64,000 nucleotides of DNA from Sthenelais limicola (Eukaryota > Annelida > Polychaeta > Phyllodocida > Sigalionidae): contig OW804100.1 in assembly GCA_942159475.1 (NCBI GenBank), positions 7,952,127 to 8,016,126 on the forward strand, written 5' to 3'. The notes beneath the pieces are model-generated. The model had not been told where the DNA came from. It made no database searches and saw nothing but the letters and a program-made list of their open reading frames with translations. Below are positions 22,441 to 34,655 of the stretch, piece by piece. The translations under genes were made by a program, and so were the position numbers. Numbering within the stretch: position 1 is the first letter of the stretch; each line of letters opens with the position of its first letter.

Positions 22441-22765
22441 GTTCACATTATGAGGCCATTGTGACATTAGATATTGACCTCACCATGAGATCATAGTATG
22501 AGTATACTGTGAGGTCACATTGAGAGATCATATTGATGCCACTGTGAAGTTACACTTTGACCTCACCTGGGAGGTCATATTATGACCTCACAGTGAGATC
22601 ATACTTATGACCTCACAGTGAGATCATAGTATGAGTATACTGTGAGGTCACATTGAGAGATCATTTTGATGCCACTGTGAAGTTAAACTTTGACCTCACC
22701 CGTGAGGTCATAGTATGAGCTCACTGTGATAAATATTGTGAGCTCTCAGTGAGCTCACTGTGATC
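22441..22765. repeat. 133 bp tandem duplication packed with AGGTCA half-sites
   Basis: A unit starting GAGATCATAGTATGAGTATA at 22487 recurs at 22620, with few substitutions through TGACCTCACC. Across 22475-22710 there are nine AGGTCA/TGACCT half-sites, eight of them within the octamer TGAGGTCA or TGACCTCA. They occur in both orientations and include inverted pairs such as TGACCTCA ... GAGGTCA at 22559-22577 and 22691-22710. AGGTCA is the nuclear-receptor half-site, so the array could bind such receptors. It may equally be an ordinary satellite built from a palindromic unit. Confidence 0.85.
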
Positions 22766-22941
22766 ACACATTCTTAGCTGGGATGTTAATACTGGAAATA
22801 AACAGACCAGGAAGCGTGCAGACCTAGGAGTCTTGCATTCGCATATTATAGAAATAGATTGCAGTTGCAAGATATATTTTTATGATTAACTTGAATCATT
22901 AAATCGCCTGCAGCGAACACAGGGACCTTCAAAATTTATTT

Positions 22942-22976
22942 CCCCATTCTCCTCAATCCCCATGAGGAGAATGGGG
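22942..22976. repeat. Perfect 14 bp stem hairpin
   Basis: CCCCATTCTCCTCA is followed after a 7-base loop by its exact complement TGAGGAGAATGGGG. It is isolated, with no T-run or RNA gene next to it. Confidence 0.85.
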
Positions 22977-23048
22977 GCATTAAAGTAAACATAAAATATG
23001 ATGCATCAATGGTTATGCCCGGTGTTTATATGCATCTTCTCTACAATC

Positions 23049-23116
23049 CCCCATGGTCAAGTGGTTAGCATCTAAGACTGTGAAACTGGACATTTTGAAT
23101 TTGAATCCCTAACACA
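23049..23116 (+). tRNA. tRNA-like pseudogene or SINE head
   Basis: TGGTCAAGTGG at 23054-23064 is a good Pol III A box and AATTTGAATCC at 23098-23108 is a B box decayed at its CpG. Between them a CTGTGAA loop would carry the anticodon GTG (His), but the anticodon stem has mismatches and the acceptor ends do not pair. It is therefore not a functional tRNA. It may be a retroposed tRNA pseudogene or the head of a SINE whose body I do not recognise. Confidence 0.5.
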
Positions 23117-25734
23117 GGCATTGTGTTTATTTTCGGTGAAAATGGTTTTCCCATGGGGCCACGATTCGTCAAGGCAAATGCTTTTCCCAAACCGTAAAAT
23201 ATTCTTTCCCAGAAAAATCAAAAAACATTTCAAATTGAAATAATGATATATAAAAAGTCTGTTTACCTACTCTGTGCCAAGAAGAGGAACAAAATAAGAT
23301 ATATATGTTCTCCTCCAGGCCACAGAGAGGAAGAAGAATTAAAGACAATAATAATATAGGGTACCAATGTAGAAGACCATATTATATAGACCAAGCCTAT
23401 TCCTCCTACCCTGTACTGACCCATTCAGATGTCAGGTTACTATTACCATTAATGTATTCTAGTCCACAATCACTACACTACAAATCATGTAGAAAGATGC
23501 TTTCACTAAAGACATCATGCCAAGACTCACATTGTGCGTCTTCAATAACACTCAATTATGTAGTATGAGCTTACCTATAAACACAGTAAACATTTTAATC
23601 CGAGGTATTAAAGCAGATCTCCATAATAGAATATAATTTTAAGTTGCTGGTTAAACCAAATTATAACGGAATATATTAATATCACATAAAGGGTTGAAAA
23701 CTCATGATCCTATGCATCATTTAAAGCTGCATTCTAAGCTGTATCGTCCAAATGTTATATATATTTTTTGATGGACTTAAATAAACAATGATATAGAATA
23801 TCGAGTTATAGAGTATGCCCCGTACAGAAGTAAACGATTGTAAACAAGCAGGGAAAAGTGAGCGAGTATGAGTGATAAAAGGTAGTTGTAAAATGGAATT
23901 TCGGCATGCACGGAAATCTAAACCATTCTAGATATTCATATGGTTATAGTAACAGTAAAATCTAAAAGAAAAATTTCTCCGGTATTTTGGTCAAACGACT
24001 TTCAAATGGGTACGCAATGAATGAAACAAAAAAGAGGAACATTTCACTCTTTGATCGATGTTAGTTGAGAATGTATCTATAATCTGGGTGTAATCTGCCA
24101 TCCGTTGCTGTACAGATGCTTACATTCCTCAGCGGTTTTTGCACCAAGGAGAGTGCAATTGAATTCGCTGACTTGAGAAGAATCAAAGGGTTTGATATAT
24201 TCTCACCACCCACAGATCTTTGTATTGAAGGTCAGTAAGAAAGTATGCACTTCAGATTGTCTCTTCACCCATGCTCTCTGTCCCGGAGACAATCTGGAGG
24301 GGGCCAAAGGGGTTCCAGGCGCACAATCCTCCCGGAATATGTTCATTTCCCCCCTGGTTATTGAGGCTGCATTCTCAACTATATCCACCAGTAAATCCTT
24401 TCATTTATTCCCTAACTATTTGATCAAGATCACAGAAGTTTGGATGTTGTTGAAACTAACGACGAGCAACAACTATTCACCCTGTTCTTATTATTGTGGT
24501 TTCTGTTTCTTTTATATCTTACTTTATTCCCGATTAGATTGTGAGCACATTATTGATGTTATGGCCTGAAGTGTTTATATCACATGACACGATGGAGGCT
24601 TACACCAAATGAAACGATTACAAAACGTACAGAGTGCCATTTGGCATTTATTACATTCATTTTTTACATTCTACGGTATTTAAAAAAAAATAAATTCGTG
24701 AATGTTAGTGAATTGGGTACCATTCTGTCAATCATCCTGAGTAGCAAGTTCATGTGATACATTTTGAGGTGTTGGTTGAGGATTGGTGTGAGGAGTGTGG
24801 ACACTTATCTGGGAGGATATCTGGATGCCCATCTCTGTGTGATGTAATTCACGCCAACACTACTAACTTTGCACTTATGCAAGGACTGCTTGATTGACAA
24901 CCTTCTACCATCTCTGCAGTAAATCCCTGAAGGCCAGTGTGACATCCTATTGGTTGACATTTGTTGTATTCTATTGGCTATCTTGGTTTGATTGACAAGT
25001 TGCCACTTAAGGCCACTGTATAGGTTTTTAGAGGAACCCATTTAGAGAGGACCACCCATGACTGAATCTGAGTGATCTACACCTACTACACCCTTTGGGA
25101 TTTCTGGGTTTCAAGTCTTGGAGACAGACAAGCTTGGAATTGCAAAGACTAAAAGACAATTGTGTATTATTAGATTACAATATGTTGTTTGTCTAATTCC
25201 CTTGCATTGTACTTTCATGTTTATCCAACTGCCTTTGTAAACAGGGAGCGTGCAACTTTCCTAGTTGTTAATAAACTGAATTTTACTTCCACTCCTGTGT
25301 TCTTCTAATACAGACATTCGAGGCATTTCGGATTAGAGTAGTCTGATATTCATAATCTAGCCATTGCGCACAAATAGTTGACCGTAGAATTTGTTTCCTT
25401 TGGAAACGCACAATATATACATTAACTTAAACTGATTATAAAGTTAAACAGAAAAATAGTTCATTAAATGATTGATTAACTTAATAAACTTATAACTTGT
25501 TTTAGTAGATACCTTATTAATGCTGTAATGTTTGCAGTATTATCGTAACAATGTCTGTAATCATTTGGAGCTGGCATGACAATCCAAATGGTACACATGT
25601 GCAGTTATGAAAACCTGAAGGCACCCTGAACAGGACTGTGGTAACTGAACAAGTATACAATAAACAGTATAATCCCCACTGTGCTGTCTTGTATCAAAAG
25701 TAGTTTGTGATCAGCACTATAGTAGTCTTGTTAT
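23117..25734. other. Non-coding stretch, no recognised gene
   Basis: I see only unique AT-rich DNA. The 125-codon + frame at 24192-24569 and the 78-codon minus frame at 24805-25041 have no recognisable domain. No inverted or tandem repeats of note. Confidence 0.4.
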
Positions 25735-25836
25735 TGTAGTGAACCCACTAGAAAACATCTTTATCTAGATCAGGAACCAAACCTGGGACCATTAGCTTTC
25801 CATGTCAATGCTCCACCAACTGAGCTATTGAGACTG
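25735..25836 (-). mobile_element. tRNA-derived SINE-like element
   Basis: On the minus strand a tRNA-like head begins near 25834 with A box TAGCTCAGTTGG (25816-25827) and B box GGTTTGGTTCC (25773-25783). A body follows ending GTGGGTTCACTACA. The acceptor strands do not pair, so this is a SINE rather than a tRNA gene. A second segment at 25955-26030 repeats the B box region and the GTGGGTTCATTACA end. Confidence 0.65.
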
Positions 25837-25954
25837 CTGCTGATGATTGGGATACACAAACAGGTCCTATCACCCTAGGTTACTACACGACCCCATTCCT
25901 TCAAACCGATTTCATTAAAAGGGCATACAATGCTGCCCTCTAATGACTGGTGGC

Positions 25955-26030
25955 ATGCACCAACTGTAATGAACCCCACATAACAGTCAAACCTGGATCT
26001 CCCACATTCTGAACATTCTGCTTTCAGAGG
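25955..26030 (-). mobile_element. Partial second SINE-like copy
   Basis: The minus strand shows CCAGGTTTGACTGTTATG and then GGGGTTCATTACA, matching the B-box-to-tail part of the element about 200 bp away. No A box is visible, so it is 5'-truncated. The 111-codon minus frame at 25875-26210 runs through it and is not a credible gene. Confidence 0.45.
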
Positions 26031-29000
26031 TTTCAGTGGGGGAGAGCTTGAGTAACCACAAAGATATTCCCCTGGGGATATTCCTTGTGAAAAAACGTTA
26101 TGACGGGCGAATCGTAGGCCAAATGCTGTTCTCTGGTCACCAGTGAGGAAAAGGGGCAACAATTTTATCATTTGTTTGTGCAGAGCATCCTTGGCTGTTG
26201 TGGGGGCCACGTTTACTCATTAGCGCTTGCGATGTCGGGCATGTTCATTCTTGGAACCCGTTGTTGAACCCAATGAAATGACTTTAATTCACACATCCAT
26301 GTGATACATAAAAATGTACAACACAGAATGTACCATATGCCTCTACATACAATTGTTATGTGATAGAAACTTCACCATGGAGTTGTGTATTACTTTATAG
26401 TAACTTAGTGCTCCACTAATCTCCCTCCAATTCAGTACTATCTATGGACTGTCTAGATTTGATGAAGAAACTGCATGATTTACTTTCAAAAGTCATATTG
26501 CAGTGTATGGACTAAATATTTTAACCAGATTCCATGGACCTATTCATGGATCAGCATTACTGATCAGCTAGTAATCATCTCTTTGGCAACTCTGAAGAAT
26601 CCTGCAGCATCAAAATGACGGTTCACTTGCACCAATGCCAATAAGTAGATCTATGTGTAGATCTACGTGTACAGGTGCTCTTCATTTAGTCACTTATTCT
26701 TGTCATGAAAACTCCGCATGAGTATTATATTGATGTACTACATTACAGATAAATCGTCTGTTTTAGCAATAGAATCATTTTTCTCGAAGACCAACAGTAT
26801 ACATGTTATGTGCACAATCAGCTATCAACGGAGATATTTTAGGAATGATGTAAATTTGTGAATGGAAAGAGAATGTAAGGGGCTGATAACATACTTGCTA
26901 GTTGCTTGTCATACTTACATGAAAATATAGTTGCATACCGTATATATTACTGCAAAATATAGCTGCGCACTGCCCTTGCCTCTGGTCCCTGACCTGTGTC
27001 TTGGTATATCGCCAGAATATTTCCTAATTAAGGCCCCCAAGGCCCTGGTCAAGGCCCTCTCTTCCTCAGAGCCACTTTCAATTTATGCACTTTGGAACAA
27101 GCGAGAGGGATGAAGTCTTTGTCTCCCGCTTCCATCTTCCCACATTACGCAGCATCTTTGCATACCTGACCTTTGACTTACATCGATTTGTCATCCTTAA
27201 CGAGTCACCCATCCTTCTTGGGTCTAGTTACATGGGGATAGGGTTGATAGGAGGAGGTTAAACTCAAAAATCGTTGGCCCTCTGAAGATAGAGCACTCCC
27301 TCCAGGGGCCAGTTTATATTCGATGAGGAAAAAATTGCTTATTCCAATCTCTCAGCACGGCTGTAAAGGGATTGAAGTGGTAGCGAGCGCTAGGATGCCA
27401 GTATTCTTTATTAAACCTGAGATATCTTCATGAGGGACGTTTTCAAATGGCAAGGCAGGTTTGGGGGTTATTATGAGTCGAGAGCAGAATGTATCGCAGC
27501 ACTCTATTATTTTTGGAATTGTACTGTGATATCATTTGGATGGAATATTGTAGATACTGGATTTTTATTTTTGCTCCATTCAGTGATACAGGAAGGGAGC
27601 CAATTCTCCTGATGTCCCCAGTTGTTAGCACACATCCAGTTCATGCATTATATTACTAAACGATAGGAAGGTTGTGTTTTCAATATACCTATTAATTTCT
27701 TTACTAACAATTATGAACTTCTGACAAAATAGTTCATACATAATATCATGAGTTTATAGTCAGATATTAATTGTTTGAAAGATCTATGTGTAAAACCACA
27801 ATACAATTTTAGCAGATTCAACTAAATTATATTCAAAGTTAAGAATGCTAATGAAACTAGGCAACAAAACTAAAACCTTGCAGGATAATTTCATACTTAT
27901 CCAATATGCAGTCCACCATACCACGTCACCTTGAAGTATTCATGAATCTATAATCCGGACAAGAACCCTAATTTTTAGCTCTGAATCCATTGATCCCCAG
28001 ATGTCGTCATGCTAGGGAAGGATCTTGGCGCATTTTATTGAGGATGCCATTGAGATTGCCTCAACGCCTTTCATCCTCTGCGTTTATGAAAACCTCTACT
28101 CACATTACTTTGTCATAGATACATGGTTGGGATTATCAGATTAACACCTCAAATATACAAGCAGATACTATTTATCCAAACTTTTTTCTCCATCAATTGT
28201 CCAACAGACTACATTTTGTCACCCGTTCATTATGGATACAAATGTAAAAATTTAAAGCCCCACCTATACATGTATATATACAATCGGCTGATCATCCGAC
28301 GATGTTTACCCTAAATCCATCAGTCAGCTGTGCTAGTATTCATAAAGATGTACGACTGAGTTCCCAGAGTTGGATATCTACTTATTTGTCTTAGGACACC
28401 GCAATCCGGTCGGCATATTTCCAGGTGGTGGTTTTCCAGGTGGCGGTTGTCCTGTATATATATATATATCATCTACTTCTAAACAAATCATTGATCAATA
28501 TTTTCGTTTTGGAGTTTATTTTTGACTTTGTTGTACCAACATCCTGAATGAAAAAGAGGGTATATATAGAGAGATGGAGAGTCTCTGGTATATAGGATAA
28601 ATAGGATAGCGTAGGATAAATGACCGCGATATTGAGAGGCAGCTGTTGCGCTGTTAAGTGCATAATCCCGAGGTGAAGCTGAACGATTATGCAGTGCACT
28701 GATCAGCAGGCCTAAAATGGACGTTATTACTCCTTTTAGTCTGCCTAAGGTGGTTATAGGCCCAAGATCGTTCAGAAACAGATTAAAGGAGCATATATCC
28801 ATGACATTGCCGTAAATACTGTCTCATAATTGACAGGACGGTCAATGCCTTGGTGATGTGAGCGGAGTTCCTTAAATTATGGGGCTTGGCCGAGCCCACA
28901 TTTTTTCAAATATGAATTCATGTTTCTATGAGGAGAAAGCCTTTCGACATGCTCTAACTAGTGTCTAAGTCGTACGATTTTCTATGTTATTTTAGCCGAG

Positions 29001-31850
29001 GGGAGATATCTGGATTTCAATGATGAATCTCACAAAAGGAAAGTCTCTGTGAACAATCTGACTTCATGAGATGGTCGGATGAATGTTGAATAGATGACGT
29101 CGGCAATTCATTATGTCCATTGACGATGAATGCTTGGCAATGAGTCGTGTCCTCGAGAATACTATAAATACATCAATAAAACAAAGTTCTGATGTTCAGC
29201 ACAATTGCCTTTTATTGGTGCAGTATTGTTGCATCGTTCATTGCCAAAACCATTATCTTCTCGGACTTCCTCGATATGAATGTGGGCTATGATAATAAGA
29301 CACAATTGATGGAAGATCATATTCATAGTCGCTATTAACTTGGTAGTAAATTTGACAGGCTTGGTGTGATGCATGGAGGGATAGGGTGCTATCTTAGGAG
29401 ATCATGCACATACTAATGTATCAGGGCCCAATTACTTACGCATGGGATATTTCTGTCATGCAATGCCAGTAGAGTTATATATAAAGATATATATAGAGCT
29501 ATACCCTATTGGTCGTATAAACATGCATGGTTTGATCATTATATTGCAATCAAGTACATTTTGTCATGTTAAACAAATTAAACAAATCCCCAACGTGCAC
29601 TCATTTTCTGTCAAAATGTACCATTGTCTTTCATGGAAAACTGTTTATTTGTATTCCTGATTTCACTTGTTCCGCCCCTTGGAGCTTAAGCTGCTGATAT
29701 ATCAACATGGGAGGTGATAAATCATACGCAACTCCAGCATAGTGTCGCGCTAAATGGTGCACCTATTTCCGTGCCTAAGCTATCTCTATTCATTCAATAA
29801 ATGACCCTATGGCTCGCCATAAACCAGAGGTGTGTAACTGTGAGCCTCGCTTTTCTCTGTCGCTGCCCTTTCTGTTGATTAAAAGAATTTTTTTTTAGAT
29901 GAATATTTAATACTTGGGGAAACCCATCTAGCTGTAACCGAACTCTGCACATAGCCGCTATATATGGAGGATCCGTTACTTACGCTGAGCTCCACTATTC
30001 TATTTTAGATTTGTTAAATAATAGGTAGCACCAGCCTTTCTTGCATTTCAAATGCATATCAAATACTAATACGTGTTTTCTTTCTTTGGAGTTCAAAGTT
30101 GTGAGACCATTGTTACTGAAATGTAATGAAGCAAGTTCCGAAACAGTTTCGGTCGGTTTTTCACTGAGTTGTGACCATGAGTCAATATGATCGAGGCAAA
30201 CAAGTAGACAGGGGCACATACACTACTTCGAATATTGCTAGACTTAGCTGTGCATTTAAGGATTAAGTTCGCCCCTCAAAAGAATCTACTTTCACTATGC
30301 CCCTAACCAATACACTGACTCGGCCATTTTCGTCTATATCTGGTCTATGTTAAGAGCGTGTATGTTTGTAGTCCAACATTTTCCTTGATGGAAGATACTT
30401 CTAGGTGCTTTTGCTAAAAAGAATCTATGCCCCAAAGTCTACGTTCCTAGTGTTAGCCTCGAGCCTTGCCTTTTGACGACATGGAAAGCCCATCATCACC
30501 CGATCATTGAGCACGCCTTCTACAAAATAGATACTTACCCAGGGCTAACATTAACAAACAAACACAGAGGCCCCCTAGAAAAGGTAATGAAAAAGCAATT
30601 CAGTGTTATAGGTCTCTGTTTATGATGCGAGAAATGTAAGACTGGTATTAAATAGAGATTTTAAAGTTCTTAAGGGCTTTACACGCCGGGCAATTTCATT
30701 ATTAGTTTTGTTATTCTTTCAGGGAGATGATATTATATGGATAAAGGGAATCTGCCCAGCTTCAATTCGTCTACACTCTTGAAATTATATGGATGACAGT
30801 TCAGCTTAAAAACATTATAATGAGAATAGCATTCATGGCATAAATGGCTCAAGTCCTTTTTGTAGTATGGTGAGCGACTACATATTGTGAGATATCTAGT
30901 TCGACATAAAGAGTATAACTCCTTTAGGAGATTTTAGTGTTGTTCCAAACGAGAGTGGAATGATGCATTAAGATGGATAACCATTTACTCTTATCTGGCC
31001 CTTCCTCTTCCGAGAGGAGATGCTTTTAAGTTCACTGTTGTTGGATAAGACTTTATCTTGAGACATTCCCAATTAATGTACGATGTGGTTCATGAAGTGG
31101 GTTTAACCATCAACATTAATAAATAACACATGAGTCAATATAGATTATTGATGGATGAAAATCATAATATTCTATTTGTCCTATAATTCGAAATAATGCC
31201 AATTACTATACTTAATGCAACAGGGTTAGAGCAGCAGGGTTAGAGTTCCATACTTGTAGACATAATCTGTTCCTAAAATACACTACTTAATATTTCTGGG
31301 TGCGTCCTACCCAAGAATATGTATGTTGTGAACCGGACATACCAGTTTAATTATGCGTATACATACAATATTGTCATTATTTGGGACAGTGGGAGAGAAC
31401 AAATGTCAATATAAAAGCGATGGATGTGGAGTCTCGTCAGCCCCTTTAGGTGGCGCCACTCGTTGCTGATAAGATTCTTATTGAACACTCGGGTTTGTTT
31501 GGAAAGGGAATACGGCCTCTGCCTCTTCCATCGTTTTAGACACCATCCCACATCTTGTTAAGAACGCAGAACAAGCAGAGGTGAGGCAATTCATCAAGGT
31601 AGCTGTGTACCTAGCCGACAGCTCAGAGCGTGAAAACTGATTTAATCTTTACATGTGATGTATACCACTGCGCATCCTGTGAGAATGCTACACAGGGTTA
31701 ATGACTTGCAAGTTAAGGGTGGCCTTAGTGGCTGAAGAATGGTATTCGGGTTGGTTATGTACATGTATAAATATGTATAATATGTTTGATTGGTGAAATA
31801 TACCAGTTGGTCCAAAAGGTTGGGTTTATTGGGCCATTAGTCTCCGTTTG
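26031..31850. other. Nearly six kilobases without a recognised feature
   Basis: I read both strands and recognise no gene, RNA or transposon end. Minor structures are a short AT-dinucleotide tract at 28453-28470 and a local direct repeat TTCCAGGTGG(T/C)GGTT at about 28409 and 28426. The largest open frame (104 codons, minus, 28488-28802) has no domain I know. Confidence 0.4.
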
Positions 31851-32203
31851 TTGTCAATTGTAAACCCCCCACTCGCCCCACTCCCACCCAGACTCCTACC
31901 CGCCGGGGTATGGGGGAATGTCCTGGGCATTTTGGGAAATATAATTAAATCCCCGACCACCCAGGGCAAGACATTCTTGTAAATTCCCGACCCCATGGAG
32001 CACATTTTTTCACATTATGATTGCAAATAAATATTATAAGAATATATAAACACTGACGGACTTTTCTCACCCCGGGGAATGTCCTAGATACTGTTGTAAA
32101 CTAAGGGAAATTCACGCCTGGGTGGGGGCATATATATTTTTCTGGACATACCCCTACCATCCCCCCATACCCCGAGGGGGGGGGGAGGGTTGGCAATTGA
32201 CAA
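31851..32203. mobile_element. Foldback element with C-rich inverted ends, 353 bp
   Basis: The left end TTGTCAATTGTAAACCC is mirrored by the right end GGTTGGCAATTGACAA. The inverted similarity continues through the C-rich tract into GGGGTATGGGGG on both sides. Interior landmarks are GGGAATGTCC and CCCCGACC. A partial relative lies at 43468-43615. There is no coding capacity. Confidence 0.8.
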
Positions 32204-32288
32204 GTACAGGGTATTAATTGGACATGATACAGGGTAACTAATGAGTTACTAATAAGTTGGTTGAAGAAGCGTAATGCAGGTCCTCATC

Positions 32289-32452
32289 TAGGTTGCAAAG
32301 GGGAGCAAAGGGGAGCAAAGGGAAGTAAATGCCATTACGAATGAAACCAAGCTTGATCATTTTACACAATCGCTTATAATAGTTTCGCAATAGGGGAGGA
32401 GAACTTTGCTAGCGAACAGGGGTGAATATGTTCTCTACCCCGTTTGCAACCT
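32289..32452. repeat. Short inverted-repeat segment with GGGGAGCAAA triplication
   Basis: AGGTTGCAAAGGGG at the left is mirrored by CCCCGTTTGCAACCT at the right, 163 bp end to end. Inside the left end three copies of a 10 bp unit (GGGGAGCAAA) are tandem. It could be a very small TIR element; no target duplication is evident. Confidence 0.45.
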
Positions 32453-32825
32453 CTCTACGGTCGCATATGTTTGTAACAATAAGTACTAAGTTAAGCAATT
32501 ATCAAGTTAAGTTTGGTCTATCTATTTAACTTTACAATTAGTATCAACTTAATTTATATACCTGGCGTTTACAATAGAAACGATTCTCAGGCCCAATTAC
32601 TTGTGTCCGATGTCAATTTATTAACTTGTTGTCCAGGCGGAGAGCGTGAGGTCATTTAAATTTAATTAGACATTATTAATGTGCATTCATAGCAGAGTTG
32701 AAGGAGGCTTTATTTAAATAGATAAATAAATTAAATGGATTGTTCTAAGTTAAGTTAGTAAGCAAATAGATATTTATGTCAGGTCAGAGTGGGCCTATCA
32801 TAGGCATAATCCAAATTAAGCAAGT

Positions 32826-33125
32826 AGATCAGTTTATGAATGGAATACAAGATAACATGATGATAAGAGGACTCATACCATAACAAGTTCTTGGGAAATA
32901 TACAAATTCTATATGAAGATTTGTCCTGAAAATATAGGACATTTGGTAGAAAATATAGGAATTTTGAGAGGTAATGGACGAACTGTTACTATAGGAAAGG
33001 TTTATTCTATTTATGTCTTTCATAGGGATAGCTGTCGCCTACATTGAGTAGTCTCAATTACTGTGTACCTTGCTAAAGCATATTATAACAAGTTCCACCA
33101 ATTGGTCCTGAGTGTAGAGACTGAG
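32826..33125 (-). repeat. Dispersed repeat family R2, copy 2
   Basis: The reverse complement aligns with 13970-14250 across ordered landmarks (CAAGAACTTGTTATG, AAATGTCCTATATT, CCATTACCTCT, AATAAACCTTTCCTA, TATCCCTATGAAAG, AAGGTACACAGTAATTGAG, CCAATTGGT). Small indels separate the copies. Its upstream side runs to within about 110 bp of the TIR element at 33238. Confidence 0.85.
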
Positions 33126-33237
33126 AATCTCTGAACATTTCAAGGCCATTTAAACAATTTCAATTTTGTCCAAGCCTTCAAGTACTGGATAAATGCTAAA
33201 TATGAGATGTATACCAAGAAGGCCTCATCTATCATCT

Positions 33238-33834
33238 GGGCACTTCTCATGAAACGTCGACAGAGTCCCTAGACCTGTATTTCATCCATATTACATAGTC
33301 AATTCCAGGAATTTAATTGCAATTTTGATGTTTTTCGCGTTTTTATTCATGTCATATTTTTGTCAATTCCGATCGTATAAACCTACAAATGATATTATGT
33401 ATTCCTAAGCACACGCCCGTTATTTGTAGATAGTATCTATCTACAAATAACGGGCGTGTATCATTGTATCATGAATGTATCATTCGAAGATTCTATGAAT
33501 ATTATTTCTATTGATTTTCTTAATCATACTAATACACTATTGTAATTTATACTTGATGAGGCTGTAATAATCCACCTAATAATCCACCTTTTGTGAAATA
33601 TTATTATGGTACCTGAATGCATTGAATATCTGTACTTATACCTCAGCAACAATTTGAGATTTTTACAAAATTTCAAAAACATTAAATAACATGACATGTC
33701 TATCTGACCTTCCTAAATTTGTAGTGGCCAATTTGTAACTATTCTATCTATTAATAGGGAAATGACGCTTAGACTTTGATATTTTGTTTCCACATGTTAA
33801 TAGGGCCCTTGTCGACGTTTCATGAGAAGTGCCC
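33238..33834. mobile_element. TIR element (MITE family 2), 597 bp
   Basis: Left GGGCACTTCTCATGAAACGT and right (read inward) the same 20 bases begin inverted repeats of about 34 bp with few mismatches, continuing GTCGACA and into CCCTA. The interior is AT-rich with no transposase fragment. Target-site duplications are not clear. A perfect 23 bp hairpin sits inside its left half. Confidence 0.88.
33411..33459. repeat. Perfect 23 bp hairpin with 3-base loop
   Basis: ACACGCCCGTTATTTGTAGA plus TAG pairs without mismatch to the following arm across a TAT loop. A perfect stem of this length is striking inside an otherwise AT-rich TIR element. Readings include a nested tiny foldback, a transposase-binding palindrome or a small-RNA source; none is shown by the sequence. 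Confidence 0.95.
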
Positions 33835-34507
33835 ATGTAGATTATGCTTTAAAACGATCAAGATTAACAAGTAGGCCTACAATGAATACATTTTTTTAAT
33901 GGAATATTGGGGAGGGTGGAGGAGATGATTACCGATTTTAACAGCAAGTAAGTTCAGGCCAAGCTGGCAAATATGGTGATTTTTTTTTAGGAATTATGAA
34001 CAATTTCGAATCATTGTTGCAGCTACTTCTGGTCATTTGCCAGCTATGGGATGTCAATATTTGTGTGACGAGCAGCCTTTGGTTACCTTAGGAAATGATT
34101 TAATACCAGTTTTATTTCCATTTAAATGGTATAAATGAGAAAACAAAATCCCCCTACGAAAATATAGTATCAATAGCAAATGTTGTGTTTGCTGTGAGTA
34201 TCAAATGGATGAATAACATACTACTCCTTCACTTTTGCTGGTTATCATTATATTTTGATAATTTCGAATTTCCATCATTTCCAAATATCTCAATGATCAA
34301 ACACTACATATATCAAAGTTTTGGGTTGCAATTACAATAAAATTACGGGGATAATCGGATAACCGATGTTTGCAACAAAAATCCAAACGTTTTGATTTTA
34401 TGTTGCGAATGATAGAGGAAGCAGGGGCAAACTTGAACAAATGAAATACTCACTCCTCTCACAAGATAGTTCTCATACATTCGCATGTGCCACGTTCACG
34501 TTTGGAG
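33835..34507. other. AT-rich non-coding stretch
   Basis: No gene, RNA or structured repeat is recognised. Confidence 0.4.
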
Positions 34508-34655
34508 GCATCTCCTCTGAAACCGCAGGAGGGTTTGCCGCGATTTTCGATGTGGACATGCTTTGGCATAGTGGGAAGCCATTCCACTATCTTTTAATGG
34601 GAGCGACTTCCTAGAAAATAACGGTTTAAAAACGGTTTCAGTTTCCATTTACAGT
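34508..34655 (+). repeat. Dispersed repeat family R3, copy 1
   Basis: It aligns in the same orientation with 42092-42232: GCATCTC, AAACCGC, GGTGGACAT-like, GGCATAGTGGGAA, CCATTCCACTAT, TTCCTAGAAAATAA and GGTTTAA landmarks occur in order. Both copies preserve a small palindrome, ATAGTGGGAA facing TTCCACTAT. The class is unknown. Confidence 0.8.

Noticed and set aside
23049..23116. Functional tRNA-His (GTG)
   Set aside because: Acceptor strands do not pair and the anticodon stem is broken; only the A and B boxes and the loop resemble a tRNA.
25875..26210. 111-codon minus-strand frame with a CSECG segment
   Set aside because: It runs through a truncated SINE-like copy and shows no complete zinc-finger or other domain.
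33411..33459. Calling the perfect 23 bp hairpin a miRNA gene
   Set aside because: A flawless stem with a 3-base loop lies outside normal pre-miRNA geometry, and the hairpin lies within a transposon-like element.
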